The notes: generated from the sequence alone by a model not told the origin. 64,000 nucleotides of DNA from Pseudomonas sp. G34 (GCF_031119625.1 NZ_JAVHZV010000017.1:1-64000); one strand, 5' to 3'. Positions 35,671 to 54,189 are shown, counted from the stretch's first letter. Made by a program: numbers and translations.

Positions 35671-38031
35671 ATGAAACGTCTGCTGCTACCTGCGGTTCTT
35701 TCCGCATTGATGATCGCCGAAGTTCACGCCGAGTCCTTCACCATCTCCGATATTCGCGTTAACGGCTTGCAGCGCGTCTCCGCGGGCAGCCTGTTTGGCG
35801 CGCTGCCGCTCAACGTCGGCGAGGCGGCCGACGATCGCACGCTTACCGAAGCGACCCGTGAGCTGTTCAAGACCGGTTTCTTCCAGGACATTCAGCTGGG
35901 CCGCGACGGCAACGTGCTGGTCATCACCGTGGTCGAGCGCCCGTCGATCTCCAGCATCGAGATCGAAGGCAACAAGGCCATCAGCAGTGACGACCTGCTC
36001 AAGGGCCTGAACCAGTCCGGCCTGGCCGAAGGCGAGATCTTCCAGCGTGCGACCCTGGAAGGCGTGCGTAACGAGCTGCAGCGCCAATACGTGGCCCAGG
36101 GCCGCTACTCTGCCGAGATCGACGCCGAAGTGATTCCCCAGCCGCGCAACCGCGTGGCGCTGAAGATCAACATCAACGAAGGCAGCGTCGCCGCCATCCA
36201 GCACATCAACGTGGTCGGCAACAAGGTTTTCGCCGATGAAGACCTGCAGGACCTGTTCGAGCTGAAGACCACCAACTGGCTGTCGTTCTTCCGCAACGAT
36301 GACAAGTACGCCCGCGAAAAACTCTCCGGTGACCTGGAGCGCCTGCGTTCCTATTATCTGGACCGCGGCTACATCAACATGGATATCACCTCCACCCAGG
36401 TATCCATCACCCCGGACAAGAAGCACGTCTACATCACCGTCAACATCGATGAAGGCGAGAAATTCACCGTTCGCGACGTGAAGCTCTCCGGCGACCTCAA
36501 GGTGCCGGAAGACGAAGTTCGCGCGCTGCTGCTGGTCAAAGAGGGCCAGGTGTTCTCCCGCAAGGTGATGACCACCACCAGCGAGCTGATCACCCGGCGC
36601 CTGGGTAACGAGGGTTACACCTTCGCCAACGTCAACGGCGTGCCCGAGCCGCACAACGACGACAACACCGTATCCATCACCTTCGTCGTCGATCCGGGCA
36701 AGCGTGCCTACGTCAATCGCATCAATTTCCGCGGCAACACCAAGACCGAAGACGAAGTACTGCGTCGCGAGATGCGCCAGATGGAAGGCGGCTGGGCATC
36801 GACCTACCTGATCGACCAGTCGAAGACCCGTCTGGAACGTCTGGGCTTCTTCAAGGAAGTCAACGTCGAGACCCCGCAGGTGCCGGGCACCGACGACCAG
36901 GTCGACGTCAACTACAGCGTCGAAGAGCAGGCCTCGGGCTCGATCACCGCCAGCGTGGGCTTCGCCCAGAACGCCGGCCTGATCCTCGGGGGCTCGATCA
37001 CCCAGAACAACTTCCTGGGTAGCGGTAACCGCGTCAGCCTCGGCCTGACCCGCAGTGAGTACCAGAGCCGCTACAACTTCAGCTTCACCGATCCGTACTG
37101 GACCGAGGACGGCGTGAGCCTGGGCTACAACGCCTTCTACCGCACCACCGACTACGACGAGCTCGATGTCGATGTGTCCAGCTACTCGGTCGACAGCCTC
37201 GGCGCCGGCATCAACATCGGCTACCCGATCAGCGAGACCTCGCGCCTGAGCTACGGGCTGACCGTACAGCAGGACGAAATCAACACCGGTCGCTACACCG
37301 TCGACGAAATCTTCGACTTCACCCGTCAGGAAGGCGAGAAGTACGTCAACTTCAAGGCCTCCGTCGGCTGGTCCGAATCGACCCTCAACCGTGGCGTGCT
37401 GGCCAACCGCGGTCATTCCCAGAGCCTGGTGTTCGAGACCACCGTGCCGGGCAGCGACCTGTCGTTCTACAAGCTCGATTATCGCGGTCAGGTGTTCAAG
37501 CCGCTGACCGATACCTACACCATGCGTTTCCACACCCAGCTGGGTTATGGCGGCGCCTTCGGTTCGACCGGCAAGCTGCCGTTCTACGAGAACTACTACG
37601 CTGGCGGTTTCAACTCGGTACGCGGCTTCGAGGACAGCAGCCTGGGCCCGCGCAGTACGCCGAGCACCGGCAACAACCCGGGAACGCTGCGTGACCCGGA
37701 CCAGGATCCGCTGCCGTTCGGTGGTAACGTATTGATCCAGGGTGGCGCCGAATTGCTGTTCCCGCTGCCATTCGTCAAGGATCAGCGTTCCCTGCGTACC
37801 GCCTTGTTCTGGGATGTCGGTAACGTCTTCGACACCGACTGCAGTGCCGGCCAGAAGCGCCGCGGCGACAGCTGCGACATCGATTTCGGCAACCTGGCCA
37901 GCTCGGTAGGTGTCGGCGTTACCTGGATCACCGCGCTCGGCCCGCTGAGCTTCAGCCTGGCGATGCCGGTCAAGAAGCCGGACGACGCCGATACCCAGGT
38001 CTTCCAGTTCTCCCTCGGCCAGACGTTCTAA
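35671..38031 (+). CDS. bamA: Outer-membrane protein assembly factor BamA
   Basis: BamA is the Omp85 core of the beta-barrel insertion machine. The 786-residue protein has a signal peptide (cleaved after HAE near residue 22), five POTRA domains (about 24-420) and a 16-strand C-terminal barrel ending in F (FSLGQTF). The barrel's conserved VRGF motif in loop 6 is present (FNSVRGFEDSS). The ATG follows an AGAAAGGA site 73 bases after rseP. skp comes next, as usual. Confidence 0.98.
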   Translation: MKRLLLPAVLSALMIAEVHAESFTISDIRVNGLQRVSAGSLFGALPLNVGEAADDRTLTEATRELFKTGFFQDIQLGRDGNVLVITVVERPSISSIEIEGNKAISSDDLLKGLNQSGLAEGEIFQRATLEGVRNELQRQYVAQGRYSAEIDAEVIPQPRNRVALKININEGSVAAIQHINVVGNKVFADEDLQDLFELKTTNWLSFFRNDDKYAREKLSGDLERLRSYYLDRGYINMDITSTQVSITPDKKHVYITVNIDEGEKFTVRDVKLSGDLKVPEDEVRALLLVKEGQVFSRKVMTTTSELITRRLGNEGYTFANVNGVPEPHNDDNTVSITFVVDPGKRAYVNRINFRGNTKTEDEVLRREMRQMEGGWASTYLIDQSKTRLERLGFFKEVNVETPQVPGTDDQVDVNYSVEEQASGSITASVGFAQNAGLILGGSITQNNFLGSGNRVSLGLTRSEYQSRYNFSFTDPYWTEDGVSLGYNAFYRTTDYDELDVDVSSYSVDSLGAGINIGYPISETSRLSYGLTVQQDEINTGRYTVDEIFDFTRQEGEKYVNFKASVGWSESTLNRGVLANRGHSQSLVFETTVPGSDLSFYKLDYRGQVFKPLTDTYTMRFHTQLGYGGAFGSTGKLPFYENYYAGGFNSVRGFEDSSLGPRSTPSTGNNPGTLRDPDQDPLPFGGNVLIQGGAELLFPLPFVKDQRSLRTALFWDVGNVFDTDCSAGQKRRGDSCDIDFGNLASSVGVGVTWITALGPLSFSLAMPVKKPDDADTQVFQFSLGQTF

Positions 38032-38079
38032 GCGTCTGCTCACGAATCACCAAGACAGTTTTTCTGCAGGAGTTGCACC

Positions 38080-38583
38080 GTGCGTAAGTTGACTCAATTG
38101 GTTCTGTTAAGCGTCACCCTGCTGGCCACCCCGGCCTTCGCGGAAATGAAGATTGCCGTGCTCAACTACCAGATGGCCCTGCTCGAATCCGACGCGGCCA
38201 AGCGCTACGCGGTCGACGCCGAGAAGAAGTTCGGCCCGCAGCTGAACAAGCTGAAGACCCTGGAAAGCGACGCCAAGCGCATTCAGGATCGCATCGTCAA
38301 AGACGGCGAGAAGATGCAGACCGCCGAGCGTGAGCGCCTGGAGCTGGACTTCAAGCAGAAGGCCCGTGATTTCCAGTTCCAGTCCAAGGAGCTGAACGAA
38401 GCCAAGGCGGTTGCCGATCGCGACATGCTCAAGAAGCTCAAGCCCAACCTGGACAAGGCCGTTGAAGAAGTCATCAAGAATGGCAACTTCGACCTGGTGC
38501 TCGAGCGCGGCGCGGTCATCGATGTCAAACCGCAGTTCGACATCACCCGCCAGGTCATCGAGCGCATGAACCAGATGCGTTGA
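38080..38583 (+). CDS. skp: Periplasmic chaperone Skp (OmpH)
   Basis: Skp is a trimeric periplasmic holdase for unfolded outer-membrane proteins. The 167-residue protein has a signal peptide (ends TPAFA), the first strand [13 protein letters not shown], and long coiled-coil arms rich in K/E (about 45-125) with the KEL(N)EAKAVADRD turn. It begins with GTG after an AGGAGTTGCACC ribosome site. Its stop is 2 bases before the lpxD ATG. Confidence 0.94.
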   Translation: MRKLTQLVLLSVTLLATPAFAEMKIAVLNYQMALLESDAAKRYAVDAEKKFGPQLNKLKTLESDAKRIQDRIVKDGEKMQTAERERLELDFKQKARDFQFQSKELNEAKAVADRDMLKKLKPNLDKAVEEVIKNGNFDLVLERGAVIDVKPQFDITRQVIERMNQMR

Positions 38584-38585
38584 TA

Positions 38586-39644
38586 ATGTCCACACCGGTA
38601 TTCACGCTCGGCCAATTGGCCGAACAGCTGGGCGCCACCTTGCGTGGCGCGGCTGATCAGACCGTCGACGGGCTGGCAACCTTGCAGGATGCCGGCCCGT
38701 CTCAGCTGACGTTCCTGTCCAACGCGCAGTATCGCAAGCACCTCGGCAGTTGCCAGGCCGCTGCGGTATTGCTGACCGCGGCGGATGCGGAGGGCTTTGC
38801 CGGCAACGCGCTGATCGTCGCCAACCCCTACCTCGCCTACGCGTCGCTGTCCCATCTGTTCGATCGCAAGCCCAAGGCTGCGGCGGGGGTACATCCTACC
38901 GCGGTGGTGGCCGAGGGCGCGCAGGTCGATCCGAGCGCCGCTATCGGCCCCTACGTGGTCATCGAGGCCGGGGCGAAAATTGCCGCCGGCGTGTCGCTGG
39001 GCGCGCATTGCGTGATCGGCGCACGCTCGGAAATCGGTGAGGGCGGCTGGTTGGCACCGCGGGTCACCCTGTACCACGACGTGCGCATCGGCAAGCGGGT
39101 GGTGATCCAGTCCGGTGCGGTGATCGGTGGCGAAGGCTTCGGCTTCGCCAACGAGAAGGGCGTCTGGCAGAAGATCGCCCAGATCGGCGGCGTGAGCATC
39201 GGCGACGACGTCGAGATCGGTGCCAATACCACCCTCGACCGGGGTGCACTGTCCGATACGCGTATCGGCAACGGCGTGAAGCTGGATAACCAGATCATGA
39301 TCGCGCACAACGTGCAGGTCGGTGACAACACGGCGATGGCTGCCTGTGTCGGTATTTCCGGCAGCACGTCGATCGGCAAGAACTGTATGATCGCCGGCGG
39401 CGTTGGCATGGTTGGCCATATCGATGTCTGCGATGGCGTATTCGTGACCGGTATGACCATGGTCACGCGCTCGATTACCGAGCCCGGTGCCTATTCCTCG
39501 GGCACTGCCATGCAACCTGCAGCCGAGTGGAAGAAAAGCGTGGCGCGCATCCGCCAGCTGGACGACATGGCGCGGCGTGTGAAGCAGTTGGAAAAACAGC
39601 TCGCTGCCGTGACCTCGAGCGGGAATGCCTCATCTGATGCCTGA
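38586..39644 (+). CDS. lpxD: UDP-3-O-(3-hydroxyacyl)glucosamine N-acyltransferase
   Basis: LpxD adds the N-linked 3-hydroxyacyl chain in lipid A synthesis. The 352-residue protein has an N-terminal uridine-binding domain (about 1-100), a left-handed parallel beta helix of hexapeptide repeats (about 105-310) and a C-terminal helix with a lysine-rich coil. The catalytic histidine lies in [11 protein letters not shown]. The ATG at 38586 is preferred over the TTG at 38580 that overlaps the skp stop. Confidence 0.96.
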   Translation: MSTPVFTLGQLAEQLGATLRGAADQTVDGLATLQDAGPSQLTFLSNAQYRKHLGSCQAAAVLLTAADAEGFAGNALIVANPYLAYASLSHLFDRKPKAAAGVHPTAVVAEGAQVDPSAAIGPYVVIEAGAKIAAGVSLGAHCVIGARSEIGEGGWLAPRVTLYHDVRIGKRVVIQSGAVIGGEGFGFANEKGVWQKIAQIGGVSIGDDVEIGANTTLDRGALSDTRIGNGVKLDNQIMIAHNVQVGDNTAMAACVGISGSTSIGKNCMIAGGVGMVGHIDVCDGVFVTGMTMVTRSITEPGAYSSGTAMQPAAEWKKSVARIRQLDDMARRVKQLEKQLAAVTSSGNASSDA

Positions 39645-39688
39645 GCCGATGGCCGGCTCTCTTCTTTTTATTACAGGCTTCTCTGGAA

Positions 39689-40129
39689 ATGATGGAAATC
39701 AACGAAATTCGCGAGTACTTGCCGCACCGTTACCCGTTCCTGTTGGTGGACCGGGTCACGGATCTGGATCTTGAGGGCAAGAGCGTTCGTGCCTATAAGA
39801 ATGTCAGCGTCAATGAGCCATTCTTCAACGGCCATTTTCCCGAGCATCCGATCATGCCTGGCGTACTGATCATCGAGGCCATGGCCCAGGCCGCCGGTAT
39901 CCTCGGCTTCAAGATGATGGGCGTGAAGCCTGCCGATGGCACCCTCTACTACTTCGTCGGCTCCGATAAGCTACGCTTCCGTCAACCGGTGGTACCGGGT
40001 GACCAGCTGATCCTCGAGGCCAAGTTCCTCAGCAGCAAGCGCAGCATCTGGAAGTTCGAATGCAAGGCCACGGTCGACGGTAAAGAAGTGTGCTCGGCCG
40101 AAATCATCTGTGCGGAACGCAAGTTATGA
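39689..40129 (+). CDS. fabZ: 3-hydroxyacyl-ACP dehydratase FabZ
   Basis: FabZ dehydrates 3-hydroxyacyl-ACP in fatty acid synthesis and shares its substrate pool with lipid A synthesis. The 146-residue hot-dog-fold protein has catalytic H49 ([13 protein letters not shown]) and E63 (IIEAMAQ), the family's usual numbering. Two ATGs are adjacent at 39689 and 39692. The stop overlaps the lpxA start (ATGA). Confidence 0.97.
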   Translation: MMEINEIREYLPHRYPFLLVDRVTDLDLEGKSVRAYKNVSVNEPFFNGHFPEHPIMPGVLIIEAMAQAAGILGFKMMGVKPADGTLYYFVGSDKLRFRQPVVPGDQLILEAKFLSSKRSIWKFECKATVDGKEVCSAEIICAERKL

Positions 40130-40902
40130 GTTTGATTGACCCTCGCGCCATCATCGATCCCAGCGCCAAGCTGGCAGACGACGTCGTCGTCGGCCCTTGG
40201 TCGATCATTGGGCCCGACGTAGAAATTGGCGAGGGCTGTGTGCTGGGTCCCAATGTGATCATCAAGGGGCCTACCCGTATCGGCAAGCACAACAAGATCT
40301 ATCAGTTCGCCTCCCTGGGCGAAGACACCCCGGATCGCAAGTACAAGGGCGAGCCTACGCGCCTGGTCATCGGTGACCACAACATCATCCGTGAAGGCGT
40401 GACCATGCATCGCGGCACCATTCAGGACCGTGACGAAACCACCATCGGTGACCACAACCTGATCATGGCCTATGCCCACATCGGTCACGACAGCGTGGTG
40501 GGCAATCATTGCATCCTGGTCAACAACGTGGCCCTGGCCGGTCATGTGCACATCGGCGACTGGGCGATTCTGTCCGGCTACACCCTGGTGCACCAGTTCT
40601 GTCATATCGGCGCGCATGCCTTCGCCGGCATGGGCGCGGCGATCGGCAAGGACGTTCCGGCTTACGTCACCGTTTCCGGCAACCCCGCGGAAGCGCGCAG
40701 CATGAACTTCGAAGGCCTGCGTCGTCGCGGCTTCAGTTCCGAGGCGATGCAGGCGCTGCGCCGTGCCTACAAGATCGTCTACCGCCAGGGCTTCACCATC
40801 GAGGAAGCGCTGGTCGAGCTGGAAGACGTGGCGGCGCAGTTTGCCGAAGTGGCGGTGTTCCGCGATTCGATCCTGACCTCCAGCCGCGGCATCACCCGCT
40901 GA
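40126..40902 (+). CDS. lpxA: UDP-N-acetylglucosamine O-acyltransferase
   Basis: LpxA catalyses the first step of lipid A synthesis. The 258-residue protein is a hexapeptide-repeat beta helix (about 1-185) with a C-terminal helical domain. The catalytic histidine lies in [15 protein letters not shown] (near residue 121-123). The start at 40126 (MSLIDPRAI) overlaps the fabZ stop by ATGA; the frame opens earlier at 40090 inside fabZ. lpxB follows after 3 bases. Confidence 0.97.
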   Translation: MSLIDPRAIIDPSAKLADDVVVGPWSIIGPDVEIGEGCVLGPNVIIKGPTRIGKHNKIYQFASLGEDTPDRKYKGEPTRLVIGDHNIIREGVTMHRGTIQDRDETTIGDHNLIMAYAHIGHDSVVGNHCILVNNVALAGHVHIGDWAILSGYTLVHQFCHIGAHAFAGMGAAIGKDVPAYVTVSGNPAEARSMNFEGLRRRGFSSEAMQALRRAYKIVYRQGFTIEEALVELEDVAAQFAEVAVFRDSILTSSRGITR

Positions 40903-40905
40903 CCC

Positions 40906-42039
40906 ATGGCTGAGGTATTGCGTGTCGCGCTGGTTGCCGGCGAGGCATCCGGCGACATTCTCGGCGCGGGCCTGATGCAGGCACTCAAGGTGCAGCGCCC
41001 GAACGTCGAGTTCATCGGGGTCGGTGGCCCGCGCATGCAGGCCGAAGGGCTGGTCAGCGATTTTCCCATGGAGCGCCTGGCGGTCATGGGCCTGGTCGAA
41101 GTGCTGGGTCGGCTGCCCGAGCTGCTGTCGCGGCGCCGCCGCCTGATCGCCAGCCTGATCGAGCGCCAGCCGGATGTGTTCATCGGCATCGATGCACCGG
41201 ACTTCACCCTGGGCGTCGAACTCAAGCTGCGCCAGGCCGGCATTCGCACCGTGCACTACGTCAGCCCTTCGGTCTGGGCCTGGCGGCAGAAACGCGTGTT
41301 GAAGATTCGCGATGCCTGCGACCTGATGCTTACCCTGTTTCCCTTCGAGGCGCAGTTCTACGAGGCGCACCAGGTACCGGTGTGTTTCGTCGGCCATCCG
41401 CTGGCCGATGCCATCCCGTTGCAGGCCGACCGCGCGGCGGCGCGCGAGCTGCTGGGCCTGCCGGGCGATGCGCCGGTAGTCGCCTTGTTGCCAGGCAGTC
41501 GCGGCGGTGAAGTGGCGCGACTCGGTAGCCTGTTTCTCGACGCGGCCGAGCGCCTGCGGGCGTTGCGCCCCGGCGTGCGCTTCGTGCTGCCCTGTGCCAG
41601 CGCCGAACGTCGCCAGCAACTCGAGCAGATGCTCGGTGGCCGTGACCTGCCGCTGACCCTGCTCGATGGTCGCTCCCACGACGCCCTGGCCGCCTGCGAC
41701 GCGGTGCTGATCGCCTCCGGCACCGCCACCCTTGAAGCGCTGCTCTACAAGCGGCCGATGGTGGTGGCTTATCGCGTTGCGCCGATGACCTTCCGCATTC
41801 TCAAGCGCCTGGTGAAAAGTCCCTATATCTCGCTGCCCAATCTGCTCGCCCAGCGGCTGCTGGTTCCCGAGCTGATCCAGGAGGCGGCGACTGCCGAAGC
41901 GCTGGCGCAGACGCTGTCGCCACTGCTGGTCGACGGTGAGGTGCAGACCGAAGGCTTTGATGCCATTCACCGCACCCTGCGCCGCGGCGCTTCCGAGCGG
42001 GCCGCTGCCGCGGTGCTCGATCTGCTGGGGCGCAACTGA
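40906..42039 (+). CDS. lpxB: Lipid-A-disaccharide synthase
   Basis: LpxB condenses UDP-2,3-diacylglucosamine with lipid X to form the lipid A disaccharide. The 377-residue GT19 glycosyltransferase shows the N-terminal [18 protein letters not shown] motif, [17 protein letters not shown] and the C-terminal [11 protein letters not shown] segment. The stop overlaps the rnhB ATG (TGATG). Confidence 0.97.
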   Translation: MAEVLRVALVAGEASGDILGAGLMQALKVQRPNVEFIGVGGPRMQAEGLVSDFPMERLAVMGLVEVLGRLPELLSRRRRLIASLIERQPDVFIGIDAPDFTLGVELKLRQAGIRTVHYVSPSVWAWRQKRVLKIRDACDLMLTLFPFEAQFYEAHQVPVCFVGHPLADAIPLQADRAAARELLGLPGDAPVVALLPGSRGGEVARLGSLFLDAAERLRALRPGVRFVLPCASAERRQQLEQMLGGRDLPLTLLDGRSHDALAACDAVLIASGTATLEALLYKRPMVVAYRVAPMTFRILKRLVKSPYISLPNLLAQRLLVPELIQEAATAEALAQTLSPLLVDGEVQTEGFDAIHRTLRRGASERAAAAVLDLLGRN

Positions 42040-42647
42040 TGCAGCTGGGCCTGGATTTCGCCACCGTCGAGGAGCTGGTCGCCGGTGTCGACGAAGTGGG
42101 CCGCGGGCCACTGTGTGGCGCGGTGGTGACCGCCGCGGTGATTCTCGATCCGGCGCGGCCGATTGTCGGCCTCAACGATTCCAAGAAGCTCAGCGAGGCG
42201 CGGCGCGAGAAGCTGTTCGACGAGATCCGCGAAAAGGCCCTGGCCTGGTGCATCGCCCGCGCCGAGGTGGAAGAGATCGACCGCCTGAATATCCTGCATG
42301 CCACCATGCTGGCGATGCAGCGTGCGGTCGAGGGCCTCAGCGTGCAGCCGAAACTGGCGCTGATCGACGGCAACCGCTGCCCGAAACTCTCGGTGCCCAG
42401 CGCACCGGTGATCGGTGGCGACGCCCAGGTACCGGCGATTGCTGCGGCCTCGATTCTCGCCAAGGTCAGTCGTGATCGCGAAATGCGCGAGCTCGACGCC
42501 CTCTACCCGGGCTACGGCATCGCCCTGCACAAGGGCTATCCGACCCCCGTTCACCTCGAGGCCCTGATTCGTCTGGGCCCGACTCCGATTCACCGGCGCT
42601 CCTTCGCGCCGGTGCGCCGTTTGCTGGAAGCCGCCACCTTCGGTTGA
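42039..42647 (+). CDS. rnhB: Ribonuclease HII
   Basis: RNase HII removes ribonucleotides from DNA and RNA primers. The 202-residue protein has the N-terminal acidic motif [13 protein letters not shown] with both D and E ligands, the DGNRCPKL segment, and the C-terminal [13 protein letters not shown] helix. It is coupled to lpxB by a one-base overlap. dnaE follows after 75 bases. Confidence 0.97.
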   Translation: MQLGLDFATVEELVAGVDEVGRGPLCGAVVTAAVILDPARPIVGLNDSKKLSEARREKLFDEIREKALAWCIARAEVEEIDRLNILHATMLAMQRAVEGLSVQPKLALIDGNRCPKLSVPSAPVIGGDAQVPAIAAASILAKVSRDREMRELDALYPGYGIALHKGYPTPVHLEALIRLGPTPIHRRSFAPVRRLLEAATFG

Positions 42648-42682
42648 GTGCAACGACTCGCTGTCGGGCTTGCCAGTTACGG

Positions 42683-42688
42683 TACAAT
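42683..42688 (+). promoter_or_regulatory. Candidate -10 box for dnaE
   Basis: TACAAT in the 75-base rnhB-dnaE gap is a near-consensus sigma-70 -10. No good -35 is found at the right distance (TCGCTG is nearest), so dnaE may have a weak own promoter besides operon read-through. Confidence 0.3.
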
Positions 42689-42722
42689 CCGCGTTTTGTC
42701 GCTTTTCCTGCAGGGCTTCTTC

Positions 42723-46262
<3,540 letters not shown>

Positions 46263-46502
46263 AATAGCGGCGCTGAAAAGCAGTGGCTCAGGCCGCTCTT
46301 TTCGGCCCTGACACTGCATGTTTGCCCCTGGTGCGAGCAGATCCTATGATTTGCTGCCGTGCGAATGCCTGGCGCATTTGCCGGCATTTTCGCCGGAAGT
46401 GCATTGCAGGTGTCGACCTGAAGGCGCCTGTTCCTATAAGGTAGGCGCCAATTGGATACACGCTCCCCGGCCCTTTTGGCCGTCGACGCATGACGGATGC
46501 CT

Positions 46503-47453
46503 ATGAACCCGAATTATCTCGATTTCGAACAGCCGATTGCCGACCTGCAAGCCAAGATCGAAGAGCTTCGTCTGGTTGGTAACGACAACTCCCTGAACAT
46601 CGGCGACGAAATCGCCCGCCTGCAGGACAAGAGCAGCACGCTCACCGAGAGCATCTTCAGCAATCTGACCAGCTGGCAGATCGCTCGCCTCGCGCGTCAC
46701 CCTCAGCGTCCATACACCCTGGACTACCTGCAGCACATCTTCACCGAATTCGACGAACTGCATGGCGACCGCCACTTCTCCGACGACGCGGCCATCGTTG
46801 GCGGTGTCGCGCGCCTCAACGGCCAGCCGGCGATGGTCATCGGCCATCAGAAAGGCCGTGAAGTGCGTGAAAAGGTGCGCCGCAACTTCGGCATGCCGCG
46901 CCCGGAAGGCTACCGCAAGGCCTGCCGTCTGATGGAAATGGCCGAGCGCTTCAAGATGCCGATCCTGACCTTCATCGACACCCCCGGTGCCTACCCGGGT
47001 ATCGACGCCGAAGAGCGTGGGCAGAGCGAGGCGATCGCCTGGAACCTGCGGGTCATGGCGCGCCTGAAGACGCCGATCATCTCCACCGTGATCGGTGAGG
47101 GTGGTTCCGGCGGCGCACTGGCCATTGGCGTGTGCGACAACCTCAACATGCTCGAGTACTCGACCTATGCGGTGATCTCGCCGGAAGGTTGCGCCTCGAT
47201 TCTGTGGAAGACCGCCGAGAAGGCGCCGGAAGCTGCCGAGGCCATGGGTATCACCGCCGAGCGCCTGAAAGGCCTGGGCATCGTCGACAAGGTGATCGCC
47301 GAGCCGCTGGGTGGTGCACACCGCGACCCGGGCGCTGCTGCCGAATCGATCCGTCAGACCCTGGTCGCGCAGCTCGAGGAGCTGAGCAAGCTCGATACCG
47401 ACGCGCTGCTCGCCCGTCGCTACGAGCGCCTGATGAGCTACGGCATCGCCTGA
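46503..47453 (+). CDS. accA: Acetyl-CoA carboxylase carboxyltransferase subunit alpha
   Basis: AccA with AccD transfers the carboxyl group to acetyl-CoA, committing carbon to fatty acids. The 316-residue crotonase-fold protein begins [22 protein letters not shown] and holds the [24 protein letters not shown] and [12 protein letters not shown] oxyanion-hole segments. An ATG at 46497 in the same frame adds two residues. It follows dnaE after 240 bases, in which I see no gene. Confidence 0.97.
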   Translation: MNPNYLDFEQPIADLQAKIEELRLVGNDNSLNIGDEIARLQDKSSTLTESIFSNLTSWQIARLARHPQRPYTLDYLQHIFTEFDELHGDRHFSDDAAIVGGVARLNGQPAMVIGHQKGREVREKVRRNFGMPRPEGYRKACRLMEMAERFKMPILTFIDTPGAYPGIDAEERGQSEAIAWNLRVMARLKTPIISTVIGEGGSGGALAIGVCDNLNMLEYSTYAVISPEGCASILWKTAEKAPEAAEAMGITAERLKGLGIVDKVIAEPLGGAHRDPGAAAESIRQTLVAQLEELSKLDTDALLARRYERLMSYGIA

Positions 47454-47525
47454 TGCCGCTTCACCCCGCAAGCAGGCCAATCGCCCCGATGGCCGTCATG
47501 CTTGCGGGGGCGCTTCACTGACCCC

Positions 47526-48836
47526 ATGTCTCTCGAATCCGCCGTGCTGGCACGCCTTGCGGCGTGGCGTGATGCACCGCTCTGGCGGGTAGCCTATTCC
47601 GGCGGGCTCGATTCTTGTGTGCTGTTGCACCTGCTTGCCAGGGCGGCCCAGCACCATGAGCTGCCGCCAATCCGCGCCGTTCACGTCCATCATGGCTTGC
47701 AGGCCGCTGCCGAAGGCTGGCCTGCGCACTGTCGGCAGCTGTGTGACGAGCTGGGCGTTGCCCTGGATGTGCAGTACGTGCAGGTCGCCCCGGGTGCCAG
47801 CCTGGAGCGCGCCGCCCGCGAGGCACGTTACGCGGCGTTTGCCGGGCTGATGGTGCCGGGTGAGGTGCTGCTGCTGGCCCAGCACCAGGATGACCAGGCG
47901 GAAACCTTGCTTTATCGCTTGCTGCGTGGCGCCGGGGTAAGCGGCCTGGCGGCGATGGCGCATAGTCGTCGCCTGGGGCCGGGGCATGCCGTCAGGCCGC
48001 TGCTGGATGTGCCACGCAAGACGCTCGAGGCCTACGCGGCCAGCCAGGGGCTGCGCTGGGTGGAAGACCCTTCGAACGGCGACACCGGCTTTGCCCGCAA
48101 TTTTTTGCGCCAGGACATCCTGCCGCGCCTGGCCGCTCACTGGCCCGCTGCATCCGCGGTGCTGGCCCGTGCGGCGGCTCATCAGGCCGAGGCCCAGGCC
48201 TTGTTGCAGGAGCTCGCCGAAATCGACCTGCAGCGCTCGCGGCGGCGCTTGGCCGTTTCATGGTTGAACATTCCCTGCCTGGATCTGCCGGCGCTGCGCC
48301 AGTTGTCCGAGGCGCGCCAGCGCAATGTGCTCAGGCACTGGCTGGGCGACCAGACGCGCATGCCGGACAGTCGCCATTGGCAGGGTTGGACGGATCTGCG
48401 TGATGCCGCCCCTGATGGCACGCCGCTGTGGCGCCTGGAAAGCGGCGAGCTGCGCCGGCATGGCGATCGGTTGCTGTGGCTGGGCGCTGGGTGGCACACG
48501 CCCTGGTCGAGTCATGAGCAGCCCTGGCCAACGGTGCGCCAGCCCCTCGAGTTGCCTGGCAATGGCGTCGTTAGGTTGGTCGGGCAGGTTCCCGATGGGC
48601 GACTGAGCATCGGTTATCGGCAGGGTGGGGAAGTGCTCGATGTGCCGGGGCGAGGTCGGCGTGATCTCAAGCGTTTGTTGCAGGAAGCCGGTGTGCCCGA
48701 GTTCATCCGTCCGCGGCTGCCGCTGTTGCGCCGCGACGGTCAGGTGGTGGCGGTCGCCAACCTGCCACTCGACCCGGCCATCGGTGAGCTGCATTGGCAA
48801 TTCTCTACGCTGGTGCGACCAGTTCCGCCTGGGTGA
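47526..48836 (+). CDS. tilS: tRNA(Ile)-lysidine synthetase
   Basis: TilS converts C34 of the AUA-reading tRNA-Ile to lysidine. The 436-residue protein has the PP-loop SGGLDS (about residues 23-28), the NFLRQDILPRL segment following the catalytic domain, and the two C-terminal TilS domains ending in RRDGQVVAVANLPLDPAI. The start at 47526 (MSLESAVL) is chosen over the frame opening at 47502. accA lies 72 bases upstream. Confidence 0.95.
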   Translation: MSLESAVLARLAAWRDAPLWRVAYSGGLDSCVLLHLLARAAQHHELPPIRAVHVHHGLQAAAEGWPAHCRQLCDELGVALDVQYVQVAPGASLERAAREARYAAFAGLMVPGEVLLLAQHQDDQAETLLYRLLRGAGVSGLAAMAHSRRLGPGHAVRPLLDVPRKTLEAYAASQGLRWVEDPSNGDTGFARNFLRQDILPRLAAHWPAASAVLARAAAHQAEAQALLQELAEIDLQRSRRRLAVSWLNIPCLDLPALRQLSEARQRNVLRHWLGDQTRMPDSRHWQGWTDLRDAAPDGTPLWRLESGELRRHGDRLLWLGAGWHTPWSSHEQPWPTVRQPLELPGNGVVRLVGQVPDGRLSIGYRQGGEVLDVPGRGRRDLKRLLQEAGVPEFIRPRLPLLRRDGQVVAVANLPLDPAIGELHWQFSTLVRPVPPG

Positions 48837-53039
<4,203 letters not shown>

Positions 53040-53050
53040 GTCAGGTGCGT

Positions 53051-53076
53051 GCGGCAGGGTTAAACAATCCTGCCGC
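53051..53076 (+). terminator. Hairpin after eno
   Basis: GCGGCAGG (53051-53058) and CCTGCCGC (53069-53076) with a 10-base AT-rich loop. There is no T-run, so it could be a pause, an RNA-end stabiliser or a weak terminator before ftsB. Confidence 0.45.
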
Positions 53077-53194
53077 GCGGCCTTCCTGGAGCACCGCCAG
53101 GCGCACTGGTGGCCTTGCCGGATACCGATGACGCAGGGAGAATCCACGGATGTCCGCCGCCGCGACCCTTTCCTACCCGAGTGCCTCACCTGTC

Positions 53195-53473
53195 ATGCGT
53201 AGTCCTTACTGGCTATTTCTCGCTCTGATCCTCGTACTTGCAGGCCTGCAGTATCGCCTGTGGGTGGGCGAGGGCAGCCTGGCCCAGGTGGCCGAGCTGC
53301 AGCAGCAGATTGCCGAGCAGCAGGGTGAGAACGAGCGGCTGCTGGAACGCAACCGCATCCTCGATGCCGAGGTGATGGAGCTGAAGAAGGGCATGGAAAC
53401 CGTCGAGGAACGTGCCCGCCATGAGCTGGGCATGGTCAAGGACGGCGAAACCCTCTATCAGTTGGCTGAATGA
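53195..53473 (+). CDS. ftsB: Cell division protein FtsB
   Basis: FtsB is a bitopic divisome protein that pairs with FtsL and FtsQ. The 92-residue protein has one membrane helix (about 5-20) then a coiled coil (about 28-70, QQQIAEQQGENERLLERNRILDAEV) and the conserved VEERARHELGMVKDGETLYQL C-terminus. The start at 53195 (MRSPYWLF) fits known FtsB N-termini; the frame opens at 53150. Its stop overlaps the ispD ATG (ATGA). Confidence 0.95.
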   Translation: MRSPYWLFLALILVLAGLQYRLWVGEGSLAQVAELQQQIAEQQGENERLLERNRILDAEVMELKKGMETVEERARHELGMVKDGETLYQLAE

Positions 53474-54180
53474 ACACACCTGATCTGCCGTCGTTCTGGG
53501 CGGTGATTCCCGCCGCCGGTATCGGCAGCCGCATGCGCGCCGACAAGCCCAAGCAATACCTGCAGCTGGCCGGCAAGAGCATTCTCGAACACACCCTCAA
53601 CTGTTTTCTCGATCACCCCTGCCTGCGTGGCGTGGTGGTCAGCCTGGCCGAAGACGATCCCTTCTGGCCCTCCCTCGCCTGTGCCCGCGATGGGCGAATC
53701 CATACCGCCGCCGGCGGTGCCGAACGTGCCGACTCGGTGCTCAACGCCTTGCTGCGCCTGGCAGAGCTGGGTGCCGGCGAGCAGGATTGGGTACTGGTGC
53801 ATGATGCCGCACGGCCCAACCTGGCGCCGTCCGACCTTGATCTTCTGCTGGCCGAATTGGCCGATGATGAAATAGGCGGGCTGCTGGCGGTGCCAGCTCG
53901 CGATACCCTCAAGCGCGTGGGCCGCGATGGCCGTGTGCGTGAAACCATCGACCGCTCGGTTATCTGGCAAGCCTATACACCGCAGATGTTTCGCCTCGGC
54001 GCCTTGCATCAAGCCCTGGCGGAAGCGCTGGTATCGGACGTCGCAGTGACCGACGAGGCCTCGGCCATGGAATGGGCCGGGCGGTCGCCGCGCCTGATCG
54101 AAGGCCGGGCGGACAACCTCAAGGTCACCCGCCCGGAAGACTTGCATTATCTGGAGCGCCTCTGGCGAGGCCGCCACTGA
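53470..54180 (+). CDS. ispD: 2-C-methyl-D-erythritol 4-phosphate cytidylyltransferase
   Basis: IspD makes CDP-ME in the MEP isoprenoid pathway. The 236-residue protein has the nucleotide-binding IPAAGIGSRM...KPKQY motif, VHDAARPN, and the C-terminal VTRPEDLHYLE signature. It is translationally coupled to ftsB. Another pathway enzyme, ispF, lies about 4.5 kb downstream rather than adjacent, separated by the LysR/formaldehyde and Dps genes. Confidence 0.97.
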   Translation: MNTPDLPSFWAVIPAAGIGSRMRADKPKQYLQLAGKSILEHTLNCFLDHPCLRGVVVSLAEDDPFWPSLACARDGRIHTAAGGAERADSVLNALLRLAELGAGEQDWVLVHDAARPNLAPSDLDLLLAELADDEIGGLLAVPARDTLKRVGRDGRVRETIDRSVIWQAYTPQMFRLGALHQALAEALVSDVAVTDEASAMEWAGRSPRLIEGRADNLKVTRPEDLHYLERLWRGRH

Positions 54181-54189
54181 GTCACCGGC

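Noticed and set aside
35686..38043. A 785-residue minus-strand open frame opposite bamA
   Set aside because: It is the antisense shadow of bamA in high-GC DNA; the composition is V/G/D/A-rich without domains, and bamA itself is certain.
46263..46502. Terminator after dnaE
   Set aside because: Only a 5-bp GGCCG/CGGCC stem around CTCTTTT is present; too weak to call.
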